Assembly (NCBI GenBank): GCA_036897485.1
Contig: JAYMTF010000939.1
Coordinates: 1-28,170, forward strand
Source of the DNA: Pelargonium nanum
Lineage: Eukaryota; Streptophyta; Magnoliopsida; Geraniales; Geraniaceae
Reading direction: 5' to 3'
DNA length: 28,170 nt
The notes beneath the pieces are model-generated. The model saw nothing but the letters and a program-made list of their open reading frames with translations, was not told the origin of the DNA and ran no database searches. This document shows, piece after piece, positions 1-11,452 of the stretch (position 1 is the first letter of the stretch; every line of letters starts with the position of its first letter). The translations under genes were made by a program, and so were the position numbers.

Positions 1-1549
1 TGCATTATATATGATGCAGATATATATATATATGTAGGTGGTTGGATGGAGGTGTCATTTTCAAAGGGTTTTGGTTGCAGTGTTCCCAACTGTTTGTGTC
101 TCTAACTAATAATAGTCTTCATTTGCAGTAGTAAGCTTACACAACACAACATGTTGTTTCGTTAAAAAGTCCTTTTCTCTTTCTTTATTTTCTTTCTTCT
201 TCAATCTTTGTTGCATCTTTTAATTCATAGCAATTTGGATTCGATGTTCTCAACAATGTCTCACCATTTTTCTTCTTTTTCTTTGCTTCTCTCTCTCTCT
301 ATATATATTCAATTCATTGTTTTATATTTATTTTTCATTATGGACTACGTTTATTTTATTATGGATTTATTTTCTCTTAAGGTGCTTGATTGATATTTGA
401 CTTATATTCTCTTTTCCAAGTATGAACATTATCTTTTTGTGATTTCTTGATGATATGTATGCCTTTTGATCTGTCTATATTAACAAACTTAATTTATATA
501 TATACTATGCACATACAAATAACATGTAACAACCTAACAATCTAGAGATAGACTAAGGACCAATAATTTTTAAAAAATATATAAATAAACTAAAATTTAT
601 GAACTAGTGAATAGTTTCATTTATATATTGGTGCAGTGTCTATTTCAAGCATTAAAATCATAGACAAAGATATAGTTGAAGTTTGAGGGATATGAAAAGT
701 ACAAATCAATGTTGTTTTCAATTAATTATTAGGTAGGCCACAATTAAACTGGAGAAAATATTTAAGAATACACTAGTGTAGTCAACATTTTAACTAGCTA
801 TACGACAGTTAGTCGTAAACGTTTAAGATTTGCAAATAAAAATATTACTCATGTTATATTATTTGATTTTATGTCAAGTCTGTTGGATATTAATAAAACC
901 ACTATTTTCTTATTGAGAAAACATTATGTATATGAAGTTTACTAATGCGTGCACTGAACAAACTTTGTAAGTTTCAGAGTTTAATGCATGGTTTAACAAT
1001 ATGAAATTTTAGAGAAAAGTCCAAAAGTATCAACCTTTTATAGGGAACATTTTTGGTAGCACCAATCTCTTCCCTTGCTGCCTTAAAATTTAGCATTGGA
1101 ATAATTTGTCCCAAAACTAGACCGACCCAAGTCTTAATCACTTGCCGATTAGCTTTGGCTCTTCCACTAAACCCATATTATCACCCTATTATCTTGTCTT
1201 TAACCCAATCGTCTCTATCAAATTACCTACTTAAACCCTTAATCCAAATTCATAATCTTGCTTTTATCTCCACAAACTCATTTTTATCACTAGGCCATTA
1301 ATTCATTTTCACCTAGCTTTATTTTTTATATATTAATTAACTTTTAGTGGCTACCGAGTCAATGACTAAATGTGATTTATATATCGTAGCAAAACTCGTA
1401 AAATTTGCTTATTATATTTAACATTAGAGACTGAAGTTTGTTTGTTAATTTTTTAAATTAATAAAATGGTACAATATATTTTATAAATATAATTTTTTAC
1501 ACGAGTACGGTTATATCATATGCCATAACTATTTTAATTACACATAATT
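1..1549. other. AT-rich intergenic DNA, no gene
   Basis: No reading frame here resembles a protein, and the short open frames are low-complexity or start on non-ATG codons. There is a short (AT)n run near 18-33 and a CT-to-AT run near 288-308. Two TGTCTC auxin-response-type hexamers lie at 97-102 and 257-262, but single hexamers are expected by chance and they are about 3 kb from the ARF gene. I see nothing else. Confidence 0.6.
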
Positions 1550-1835
1550 CACTACAAGAAATTTCATTTTTCGCGATAGCACATTCCGTCACTCAAATCC
1601 ATATCCTATCACCAAAAATCGGTAACTCCTGTCACCAAAGGTGTTGTCACGGAAAGTCGATCTCCAAGTGCACGACGGGAAGAAATTTGTCACGGAAGTA
1701 TATCTTTGTGCAACGAAAAAACTTTCGCCGAAAACTTAAAAGCTCAAGTTTTCACCATTGATAAGATTTTATCTGTGCCAACCCAATGATCACTGTTAAT
1801 TTTTGCTGTCACCGAAAATAAGAATTTATGTAGCG
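1550..1835. mobile_element. Decayed short CACTA-type (En/Spm) non-autonomous element
   Basis: The left end begins CACTACAAGAAATTTC, which matches the conserved terminus of plant CACTA transposons (CACTACAAGAAAA). The stretch ending at 1835 (TTTATGTAGCG) aligns in inverted orientation with the left end at about 18 of 27 positions by eye. Between them the motif TGTCAC followed by C or G and an A-rich tail recurs, for example at about 1638, 1647, 1688 and 1807, like the subterminal repeats of this superfamily. The flanking trinucleotides are ATT on the left and ATA on the right, an imperfect 3-bp target duplication. It has no coding capacity. The left end is well supported. The right end is an inference and may be coincidental. 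Confidence 0.6.
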
Positions 1836-3300
1836 ATACAACATGTTGATTACTATGTTACTTATTTGAGTACAAAATCTTAGACCATTGATGTTTGAAT
1901 TTATTATTTGTAAAGGATCAAAATTTTGTAGTCAAATGTTTTACTAGAAAAATTATAGATCCCAAGAATGTTGAAAATGTAGGTATTTATTTTGTGTAAT
2001 GCCGATTTTGGCCCTAGACCAAAAAATCAGGAAACACACATAACAATTAACAACCAGTGACAGAGAGTCATGGTGTTGACCAATGGGAATGGCAATGGTT
2101 ATTGGTTAGTTAGACAAGTGAGTGAGTGAGTGATTTGAGTTTGGTTTAGTAATTAATTAATTGATTAATTTAATTAATTAGGGTTTAGGGCGGAGAGTTA
2201 GGGCCTCGGACAACATGAATCTTGACCATGGTTAAATTCAATTGCCTTGATTTCAGAGAAGCGATTTAATCGCGATATTTTCGTTTTATCGCGTTTCGTT
2301 CCAGATCCATATTATACTACTTTGGTTGTTTGTTTGTTTAATTACCACTTCTATTTTTAATTATTATTTAAATTCTTCCTTCTACTATTTAATTATTTGG
2401 ATGCTTCTTTTCTGCTTCCATCACTTCACCCACCCCACTCGCTTTTGTCTCGCGTGGCTTCACTCCCAACATTTTTTCCATCTAATATTACGTCTTTAAA
2501 ATGCTTTTTTTTTCTTCTTTTTAATTTCATCATTTTAATTAGAATAATTAGTGTAACCGATTTGTCTGGAAAAATGCGGGTGACACGCACGTATATCTTT
2601 TCATGACAGTACATTCCGTGTTCTTGTTTGCCACTTATTTGTCGAGATATGACTCAAACGGGTGCAAGTACAATTCGAAGAACATATTTACCAAAAGAAA
2701 TACAACTATCTGAATAAGATATTCCATCTGAAATTTTTCTTCGGAGGAGATGGGTGTTCGTTTCTATCTCAATTTGCATAAAAAAAACTCTAAAATATTT
2801 TTTGTAATGAGTGCATAAATAAAAATTCAATGTTTTTTTTAAATAACTCATTAATTATTAACTATAATCAAACATTTGAATTTCATTTAAGAGGCTATAA
2901 GTCCACCTACTCCTTTAAACCCGTCACAAAACGCGACGACGTAATCGAAATATAAGTCACATAATTCATAGACCTACTAACAAATAACAAAACAAAAACT
3001 ATGTTAGAAACATGCTCAACAAGATTCAAAATATCACCCACAATCAATCCGAATGGATCGTTTTATCCTCTCTCTCGATTTTCAACTTTCAACACGAAAA
3101 GAGAAATCTGTAGTAAGTTTTATTATGGTTCATTGTTAAAAAAAAACACAATAGTCAAGAATATTAAATTGAGTATTTAGTGCATGCACAAAAAAACATA
3201 AATATGTTACATGCATGGAGTGAAGGAGGGAGCGTGAGGAGGCGCGTGGAAGTAGAGAGAGTGAGGAGGGGAAGGTAAGAAAATCACCTGAAAAAGGGGT
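1836..3300. other. Upstream region of the ARF gene
   Basis: AT-rich non-coding DNA with ATTAATTAATT-type runs near 2150-2180. It presumably contains the distal and proximal promoter of the ARF gene. A TGTCTC hexamer is at 2446-2451. I cannot place a convincing TATA box or transcription start. No protein-like frame was found. Confidence 0.5.
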
Positions 3301-4181
3301 AATTGGGTAAATTGGACAGAGAAAGAGGCATTTTAAGTTGCAGAAGAGAGAGGGACAGAGACAGAGACAAAAACAGAGTTCTCAGAAGTGAAGAACAGAA
3401 ACCAGAACCAGAGAGAAATTTGAGCCAAAATCTCTGCTCTTCTCTTCTCTTCTCTGCTTCCCAAAATAAAAACACCACCATTTCATTTCAACTACTCTCT
3501 AATTTGGATTCACATCTCTTGTTCTCTTCTCTTCTCTTCTGGTCGGCAACAAAGCTCCTTCATTTCTCTCTCTCTCTCTCTCTGCTTAACTCTCTATATA
3601 TTTGCTTAATTCTTCTCCACTTTGCTCTAAATCTCTTCTTTTCTGGATTTTGGTTTCTGGGTCCTCCTCGTCTCCGATTAATTTGTAGTATCTGCCCCTG
3701 AAGCTTCCTGATTTTCTGGTTCTGGCCATTTTCTAGCCATTTCATGCTCAATTTTTCGGTTTTGGAAGAGGTAAGAGGATCAGCACTAAAGCTCTGTTTT
3801 TTCTTTTTTTTTTTTTGTTTGGTTGCTCAGAAACTTGAGGAAATGTTTTGGGGTTTTTGAAGAATTTGAAGTGGTGGCTTCAAGTTTGCGTTTTGATGAA
3901 TTTGGTGGGGGTGTTGGGCTGTTTTGTTATCTGGGTTCGTAATATTATTTAAAAAAAAACGGTTTCAAATTTCTATCACTTTCAATTTTAGTTTCTTTTC
4001 ATTTTCCCCAGGTTTTCTCAGGAACCAAACAGATGCTCTACGTATATTCATTTTTTGGATTGATTTTTGTTTATGTACTTTTATGACTGTATCTCACTAA
4101 AAGCTTGTAACTTTAATGAAACAGCAATTTCACTGAGAGAAATTAATACAAGGAAAGGAAGGTGATTAATTTGGTTGCAAG
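3300..4181 (+). other. 5' leader of the ARF gene with a 5'UTR intron
   Basis: A long purine- then pyrimidine-rich leader typical of plant transcription factor genes, including CTTCT repeats near 3436-3457 and a (TC)n tract at 3565-3583. A clean donor (AAGAG then GTAAGA at 3771) and an acceptor (AAACAG ending at 4124) define a 354-nt leader intron. In the spliced leader I find only one ATG (3744) before the main start. The 5' end is only approximate because no transcription start is visible. The open frame across 3303-3701 begins at a non-ATG codon in low-complexity sequence and is not a gene. Confidence 0.65.
3744..4136 (+). promoter_or_regulatory. Upstream ORF (12 codons) spanning the leader splice junction
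   Basis: After removal of the 3771-4124 intron, the only leader ATG (3744-3746) opens a frame MLNFSVLEEQFH that stops at TGA 4134-4136, 45 nt before the main ATG. The first nine codons are in leader exon 1 and the last three plus the stop are in exon 2. Unspliced RNA would have a different C-terminus. Several Arabidopsis ARF leaders carry uORFs that reduce translation and depend on reinitiation. A similar role here is inference. Confidence 0.5.
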
Positions 4182-6809
4182 ATGATTACAGTAATGGATT
4201 CTAGGAAAGACCTAATGAGGAACTCAGATAACTGCTTAGATTCTCAGCTGTGGCACGCCTGCGCCGGAGGGATGGTTCAAATGCCATCTGTTAACTCCAA
4301 GGTGTTCTACTTTCCTCAGGGCCATGCTGAGCATGCCAATCGGAATGTCGATTTTGGGAATTCAATGATTCCACCACTCATTCCTTGCAGAGTTTCTGCC
4401 ATCCGGTATATGGCGGATCCTGAGACCGATGAGGTCTATGCCAAGATTAGGCTAATGCCTTTGAGAAATCACGAGTGTGATTTCGAAGATGATGATGGAT
4501 TCGCGGGCAACAATGAAGCTGATGACTCGGAGAAACCTGCATCGTTTGCAAAGACATTGACACAGTCTGATGCAAACAATGGTGGGGGTTTCTCGGTCCC
4601 TAGGTACTGTGCGGAGACTATCTTTCCGCGCTTGGACTATTCGGCCGAGCCTCCTGTGCAGACCATCCTTGCTAAGGATGTGCACGGAGAAACTTGGAAG
4701 TTCAGGCATATTTATAGAGGAACCCCGCGTCGCCATCTGTTGACAACGGGGTGGAGCAATTTTGTGAACCAGAAGAAGCTTGTTGCCGGGGACTCAATCG
4801 TGTTCTTGAGAGCTGACAATGGGGATCTATGTGTTGGGATAAGGCGCGCAAAGAGGGGAGTGGGTGGTGGGCCTGAGTATACTTCTGGATGGAACTCGGC
4901 TGCTGGGAATTCTGGCCCTCCGTATGGCGGATATTCTCCTTTTGTGAGGGAAGACGAGAAGAGGTTGATGCGAAGAAATTCTAGTAATGGGGATTTGAGG
5001 GGAAAAGTGAGGGCTGAATCTGTTATTGAAGCTGCAACTCTTGCTGCCGGTGGACATCATTTTGATGTTGTTTACTATCCGCGATCAAGCACTCCGGAGT
5101 TTGTAGTAAAGGCCCCGGCTGTGAGGGCTGCAATGCAAGTACAATGGTGTTCTGGAATGAGATTTAAGATGCCTTTTGAAACGGAGGATTCATCCCGGAT
5201 TAGCTGGTTCATGGGAACTATATCTGCTGTTCAGGTTGCGGATCCCATCCGCTGGCCTACATCCCCATGGAGGCTTCTTCAGGTACTTTATATGTTGATT
5301 TGCACTGTTTTTTTTTATCCCCATAAGTTAAGAATGATTCTGTAGATTAAACTTGTTCTAAGTTTTTTGCCAAGCTCATTATACAAACTTTGGGAATCCA
5401 ATAAGCTAGAAACCATAGCAAATAAAAGACAAAGCAATTGCTAAATTCGTATTGAACTTGTGTACACAAATATAGAGGATACTTGTTCATTCTTGAATGA
5501 AGAGGATAACCTTAGCCTAGTACATATGCATCTAGTAGTTACTCAATTTTTGATGTACTTTAGTGACTTGAAATCTAAACATAGCTCAAATCAACATGAT
5601 TAGAGTACAAAATGATCAATGTATTATAGCCTAGGGTTCTTGAAGCTTTATATTGGTTTACTTATTATAAGGTCTTTGCAAAAATCAGGTGGCGTGGGAT
5701 GAGCCAGATTTGCTACAGAATGTGAAGTGTGTTAGCCCATGGTTGGTCGAATTGGTATCTAACATGCCTGCCATCCATTTCTCCCCTTTCTCACCACAAA
5801 GAAAGAAGTTGCGGCTTTCACAGCACTCGGATTTTGCTTTGATTGGCCAACTTCCAATGCCATCATTCTCCAGCAACCCCCTCAGGCCCGGCAGCCCATT
5901 GTGTTGTATTTCAGACACCATTTCTGCAGGCATACAGGGAGCCAGGCATGCTCATTATGGACTCTCTCCATCACATCTCCACCTCAACAAACTCCAATCC
6001 CAATCCGGGCTGTTCCCAATGGGCTTCCACCAACTCGATCATCATCATCATCCTCATCATCATAATAATAATCATAATGCCCCGCCTTCAACAATCCTTG
6101 GCGGCGATTTCAATTTCATGGGCAAAACAAAAAACAACGACAACCTGTCCTGCCTCCTTACAATGGGTGGTAATAATCCCACTCAGCAGCATGTGAAGGA
6201 AAACAGTGAAACGAAGACACCTCACTTTGTTTTGTTTGGTCAAATCATTCTCACCGAGGAGCAGATTTCTCAGAGCTGCTCCAATGACACAATTGGAAAC
6301 AGTTCATCAGATGGCAATGCAGAGAAGGCGACACATTTTTCTGACCCCTCTGGTGGCTCTGCATCGCATCAGAACGGTCAGCCAGAAAACTCTTCTGATG
6401 AAGTGTTCCCCTGGTACAAAGATCATGGAAAAACTGAACTCGGCTTGGAAACGGGTCACTGCAAGGTTTTTTTGGAGTCAGAGGATGTGGGTCGGACGCT
6501 TGACTTGTCACCTCTTGGGTCATATGAAGAGTTATATGGAAAGCTAGCCAATATGTTTGGCATAGAAAGTTCAGAGATGCTGAGCAGTGTGCTTTACCGA
6601 AATGCAGCTGGTGCTACTAAGCACGCCGGAGATGAACCTTTCGGGTAAATATTTACATCATTCCCGAATCCATTTCAGTTTCCTTGTAAATATACCCTTT
6701 ATTCGCATCAATTCTTATCATTTTGTTTGTTTGTGGCAGTGATTTTTTGAAGACAGCAAGAAGGCTAACCATTCTTACTGATTCAGGCAGTGACAACATA
6801 GGAAGGTAG
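4182..6809 (+). CDS. ARF16: Auxin response factor, ARF10/16/17 clade (ARF16-like)
   Basis: Three coding exons, 4182-5282, 5689-6644 and 6740-6809, join in frame to 708 aa. The introns are GT-AG with phases 0 and 2. The start is the first ATG of the MITVM N-terminus, as in ARF16. The protein binds auxin-response elements in the nucleus and, in this clade, generally acts as a repressor of auxin-induced transcription. Domains: the dimerisation segment begins at LWHACAGGMVQMP. The B3 DNA-binding domain is at about 124-225 (KTLTQSDANNGGGFSVPRYC, then RHIYRGTPRRHLLTTGWS). The auxin-response (ancillary) domain is at about 281-393, across the exon 1/2 junction. A variable middle region has a His/Asn-rich run near HHHHPHHHNNN. 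A conserved TPHFVLFGQ segment follows, then a C-terminal PB1 domain at about 624-705 with the basic CKVF lysine and a shortened acidic patch (AGDEPFGDF). The N-terminus and the GPEYTSGWN segment after B3 favour ARF16 over ARF10. Some databases label such orthologues ARF18. All frames are intact. Confidence 0.95.
5928..5948 (+). promoter_or_regulatory. miR160 target site in ARF exon 2
   Basis: The 21-nt stretch containing GCATACAGGGAGCCAGGCA is complementary to the conserved plant miR160 at 20 of 21 positions by eye. The only mismatch is opposite the 3'-terminal nucleotide of the microRNA. The cleavage-relevant centre is perfectly paired. It lies inside the coding sequence and encodes AGIQGARHA. 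miR160 sites at this position are a hallmark of ARF10, ARF16 and ARF17, so the transcript is expected to be cut and kept low in tissues that express miR160. Confidence 0.95.
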
Positions 6810-9800
6810 CTAGATAACATGCATGTAGCTTGTGTGATCAACTGTACAGCTTAATTTCCGAGTTTTTTTCCTTCGTTTTGTTGGTTTTTTGGATATTATA
6901 AGGGAAGTAGCGCAAGACGTCCAATTTTTGGGATATTGTAGCTCATTTTGCGATCTTGATGTTAAGTAAACAGATTCAGTATTATTATTGAAGCAAATTT
7001 CCAGTTTGTAAATTTCTTGGTTGTGTCTTATTGTTGTCTCTAACTTGGGATTGAAGAGATGTTTTTGTTTGGTTGTTAGGCAAGATTTGGATTGTAAGTG
7101 GTTGTGAATCCAAATGTGGTGCATTGCATTGTCTGAACACAAGTGTACAAAAATAGAGAGCTTTGAGATATGAAATGAATTAGACAAGTCAAACAATTTC
7201 TACTACAATATGCTCTCACATTGCCATAATTAATGTCTTGCAAAAGTCTAAGACACATAGTGTTGTCTCTCCATCTAAAAACAAATATTTTGCTCAAAAG
7301 ATGCCTTTTCTTCAAAGTCTATAACTAAATAGCAAATAGATAAAATAGAAGTTGGTTTCGTATGTTACAAGATACATACCAACAATTTGGTTATTTCTTT
7401 ATTATTTATTTATCAGCAAGTGTACCAACTGATGCTCGAACTTGAAAAATAAGTAAAGAACACGTTATTTGTGAAATTGCTACGCTTAGGTAGGTTGGTT
7501 TAATCACATGACATGAAGATCGTCAACAAACCCCATGTCAATATGTCATGGCTGCAGCGCTCTCATCGGATCTCTACATATACTTAATTAGATGAATTAA
7601 GGGTTCAAAAGTCTACTCTTGAGCTGCAAATGTTGAGAGACTATCAACACATGTTTTCTTAATGAAGATTGAGAAGAATCAAACGTTGGGATTTGGACAG
7701 ATTAATGATAATTAAATAGCAGTTGGGCAATGAAATTGGGCAAAGTAGGCCTTTAATATTGAACCCAATGAGACAAAGATTCGCAAGTCAAGGAACTGCA
7801 ACATGCTTCCCAAACAAAACAAAACAAAACAAAACAAAAAACTTAAGATTGATTTGTTACTGTTAATGAATATTTAAGGATATAATTAGTGGAGTATTAG
7901 CATTGACATGTATATGTTGTTAAGTTTACAGAACTGAGAGTCTAGGGATCAGCAAGACACACACACGTATATAGTAGAAACTAGAAAGAGTCAACTACAT
8001 TGTAACAACTAACAAACAGGTCAACCAAAGTTGCGCCGTTTTTGATGGACGGACCATCTCTGGCTCTAACTTGTTTGTTGACCATCCTATCCACCATCCT
8101 TATTTTATTTTCATGTCTTGTTTTCACATAAGACTCATGTCTCGTTTCCTCAAATCTTTATTAATTTATGCGCTGTTCCCAGTAAATTCAAACAAAAACA
8201 AACTGCAAATATCATATACGCATATATATACATCGTGTTATAAGTAATTACCTGCTGTGAGTTTATTTAAAAAGATTGTTATCGATCCAAATGTGGAGTT
8301 ATGGCAGATCGAGCATTGCTGCAAAAGTAAGAGAACAGCTAAGAGCCATGTTAGTTTTTAAATAATAGCAGTAGCTAACAAGCAAGCACAGTGCCATAAT
8401 TGAGAAAAATAAACATGGAGGAAATATATTTGCAAGATCCAAGAAAACCCATATATATATAAGATCATGTAACATGGATCAAATTAAGTCAACCCGACAC
8501 CCAAGTTTAAACCTCCCACGGACAAAATGGTAGATACCTAGCTGTTCTTGCTCTTTTTGTCAAACACACGTTTTGGAACCTGCAAATAGGGGTATTAAAA
8601 ACTCCTTAATTTGTTCAACAGAGCTACATTTTTCAATATAGTACAAATAGTGTTTATATTACAAGGAAAAACAGAGTAAGAAAATACTATATATGTAATA
8701 ATTATAGTATAATTAACACATAATCAATCTCTAATGATAAAGTTTTATTCAAACAAGTGTTCATAAGAGATCTAATGGGCCTAACCAACTCAAGTCCAAA
8801 TATAAATATGGGTTGATACCTATCATCTTTATGGGCTTTGCAACTCATGAGCCCATGATCTAAGGGGCAAACCACCTCAGAAAAAGATGACAACACACAT
8901 CATAATCCAAACATCATAGATATTAAGACAAAAACCAGTTACCTACTTACCATTCAATACATAATGGTTTGTGTATTCAAGATGTCTTATATCAGAAACA
9001 ATATTTGATATCTATCACATAAAGGAACACCATACTAGAAAACTACACTGTTACATACAAGCCAAAACAAGTCGTTACGCATTTCCCATTATCCCATATC
9101 ATCACACCATTATGCGCCTGTGAAACAAACAAACAAAGAAAATAACAGTGAGTTTTTATGCTCAAGCTTAAATGACACCAAACTTTGGGAATAAGATGCT
9201 GACAATCAAACAAATCAACCACTTTGATCAGATATGCAAAAAGATGAACCACTCAATGAAATTGCCACCATCTACCAACTTAAAAATTTGCCAATAATAA
9301 TCCAGTAGCGTGAATGGGTCTATCACTCCTTATTGGGAAGAAAAATTATTAGTGGCGAACAGGAAGTGTAACTAGACAGTCATACCTACCGTGAGTTGCA
9401 TCACAGTAAGATGCTGACAATGTGTATTCTTTTTTGGGCACTTGTGTAACTACTTGATCAAAACACTAACTAGAAATTAGTATCCAAAACTCTGGACATG
9501 TTCCAAGCATCTTGACAAAAATTCTAGGAAATCATAATATCCATTCATAAATTAAGATAACAACAATTCACTCTTTCAAGATGATTATGCGATCAACAAC
9601 TGCTCCATGTTCCATGAAAAGTGTAGAAACACCTTTCATTATGCATTACAAAATAAGGATAACAATGCACTCAACCAGAGGATATAAAGCACTAACCAAA
9701 TAAACAAACCTCCTCTATGTATAACCAAACCAGCTGATTATAATGATAAAATTGATAATGTGCATTGATCGACTCCTAATGTCTCTAGTAACGAATTATA

Positions 9801-10290
9801 ATTAAAATATAAGCTAAATGTGTCCAAACAGATTGATGTCAGTTCGCTGAAACTTCTGATATAGCTCTTTTTATTATTAGGGATTTCTTAATAGTAAGAA
9901 AACTTATTATCTACATTACTGACTTACTGATGAGTAAAAGTTTCATGTAATGCTCACCTAGAAAGATTCAGGAAATTTCTTAATTTTCTCTCTAAACTAA
10001 CGAAGCGCTAAAAAGTGTAGAATTAACTAATTTAAATTTATAAAACTACTTATATGGGATCGGCCATTGAATAGATAAAGTAAGATAAATTGCCAAAAGA
10101 TTGGGCCAGCTCAAAATCCCCAATCCGCATACACTCATATAAGAGGTTCTACTATTTCTCTTCAATTGAAATTCGTTCCAATTGCAATCATACAATTTAT
10201 TACACAATACAACAGAACATGAAAAGCAGCTAACACTTAAACATGAACAAATTTAGCAAAACAAAGCAAAAACACAAACAATGAGAAGAT
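6810..10290. other. 3'UTR of ARF gene followed by 3.3 kb intergenic DNA
   Basis: The first 200-300 bases are presumably the ARF 3'UTR. The rest is AT-rich with no protein-like frame. It contains a short (AACAA)n-type run (AAACAAAACAAAAC) near 7815-7840. It also has a small inverted repeat, CATGACATG at 7507-7515 against ATGTCATG at 7543-7550, which is too short to call a microRNA precursor. The minus-strand open frame at about 9043-9252 lacks recognisable domains and I do not call it a gene, although part of it could be an untranslated exon. Confidence 0.5.
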
Positions 10291-10514
10291 AATCCAAATA
10301 ACCAAGCTGAAATCAAACATAATAGCAGTTCAATTATTCAATTACAGAAAGAGAAAAGGGGGAAATTAAGGAAGAATGTAGATAGAGACCTAGTTATGTA
10401 ATCCAAATAACTAAAAGCTGAAATCAAAAGCAATATCAATTGATCAATTATTCAATTACAGAAACAGAGTAAAAGGAGAAATTAAGGAAGATTGTAGACA
10501 GAGACCTAGTTATA
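10291..10514. repeat. Tandem duplication covering the UBL5 stop codon and 3' region
   Basis: Two adjacent units, about 10291-10399 and 10400-10514, share the same order of blocks: AATCCAAATAA, AAGCTGAAATCAAA, CAATTATTCAATTACAGAAA, GAAATTAAGGAAGA, TGTAGA, then AGAGACCTAGTTAT. They differ by scattered substitutions and small indels. The unit nearer the gene includes the last two codons and the TAG stop of UBL5 (minus strand). The outer unit is a copy of the same segment with no gene attached. Confidence 0.85.
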
Positions 10515-10727
10515 GTAGAGCTCAAGGCCCATGCCGTCATGGATCTCATAATCGCCGAGGGTGATGTGGTCCTTGTAGATGTTGTACCACTTCTGGATGC
10601 GAATCTTTTCGGGTCTGGTGCCGGTCTGGGCTGCGACTAGCTTCTTCAGATCACCGATGGTGTCGTCCTCGTTGCACTTCACTCTCACCTTCTTCCCCAG
10701 CCGGTCGTTCAACACCACCTCGATCAT
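10506..10727 (-). CDS. UBL5: Ubiquitin-like protein UBL5 / Hub1
   Basis: A single-exon frame of 73 aa, exactly the length of UBL5/Hub1 in other eukaryotes, from [18 protein letters not shown] to GLELYYN. It is a beta-grasp ubiquitin-like protein that ends in Tyr-Tyr-Asn rather than the Gly-Gly needed for conjugation. Family members act non-covalently, mainly on spliceosome components such as Snu66 and Prp38-type proteins, in the nucleus. The ATG at 10727 is chosen because it gives the family N-terminus. An upstream in-frame extension of six codons begins with TTG and is not used. The frame is intact and very conserved. A telo-box and a TATA box lie upstream. The 3' end is part of a local tandem duplication. 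Confidence 0.96.
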   Translation of the reverse strand: MIEVVLNDRLGKKVRVKCNEDDTIGDLKKLVAAQTGTRPEKIRIQKWYNIYKDHITLGDYEIHDGMGLELYYN

Positions 10728-10743
10728 CTTCTGCGAATTCTTC

Positions 10744-10752
10744 AAACCCTAA
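10744..10752. promoter_or_regulatory. Telo-box in the UBL5 leader
   Basis: AAACCCTAA, followed directly by a second CCCTA unit, lies 17 bases upstream of the UBL5 ATG. Telo-boxes near transcription starts are common in plant genes for ribosomal and RNA-processing proteins that are active in dividing cells. The match is exact. Its function here is inferred. Confidence 0.6.
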
Positions 10753-10801
10753 CCCTAGACTTTTCGCGCAAGAAATTGAGTGGGAATTTTGCGTTGGTTG
10801 G

Positions 10802-10809
10802 TATTTATA
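10802..10809 (-). promoter_or_regulatory. TATA box of UBL5
   Basis: The minus strand reads CTCTATAAATACC, an optimal plant TATA box, 75 bases upstream of the ATG. Start of transcription is expected near 10770-10780. About 55 bases further upstream is a GC-rich imperfect palindrome (ACGGC TGA GCCGT, 10863-10875) that could be a binding site. That part is speculative. Confidence 0.7.
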
Positions 10810-10879
10810 GAGAGCCGGAGTCTCTCACGAACCGCCTTTCTTTTTGAATTTCCTTGTTGGACACGGCTGAGCCGTCCCT

Positions 10880-11452
10880 CCTTTTACATCTCTATTGAGT
10901 ATTAACTAATTGACTTTTTTTTGTATATTTATTTAAATTGTGTAATTGCTAATTTGTTATGGACTTGGACACATTGCAAAATAAAAAACTTGGTACTTTT
11001 AATGAAAAATAATGTGTTTTTACACCATAGTACTCAATATTAAAAAACTAAGACTAAGTTGAAAATATTTCGAGCAAGATGCATAATACGTATTTTATTT
11101 TATCGAATTGCATTCATAAGAGTGATTAACCGTGTGCACACACGATTAGCAAACGAAAATGCCTTCACACGCTACAATATCATCATCACAGAAATTACCT
11201 ATTTTATTATTCTAGAGAACACGTTTAAGTATTCAAAATCTCATGAAAGACGCAGAGAATAAGCTCAAATAAATGACTAGCCAACATCATATTTTAGCAT
11301 CTCATGCCGTCATGCGTATGATGTTAGAATTAGTCATTGTCATCTTGACATCGCTAAGGAGAACCATCATCAGAAAAGCTCTCGAAAAAAATTACTACGA
11401 GAATTTTTTGGGACTAATCACAAGGGGAAAATTTTGACTGGTTTGAAAAGTA
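10880..11452. other. Intergenic DNA between divergent UBL5 and BED/hAT genes
   Basis: AT-rich, with no protein-like frame, no tRNA and no recognisable repeat. It may contain shared or separate promoter elements for the two genes that point away from each other. Confidence 0.45.

Noticed and set aside
3303..3701. 132-codon open frame in the ARF leader
   Set aside because: It begins at a non-ATG codon in CT-rich low-complexity sequence and lies in the 5'UTR.
7507..7550. Hairpin as a microRNA precursor
   Set aside because: The paired arms are only about eight bases, far too short for a plant pre-miRNA.
9043..9252. 69-codon minus-strand frame, possibly a gene or a UBL5 3'UTR exon
   Set aside because: No recognisable domain. 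A TTTCACAG acceptor-like site before GCGCATAATGG is suggestive of an untranslated exon, but the donor after the UBL5 stop is weak.
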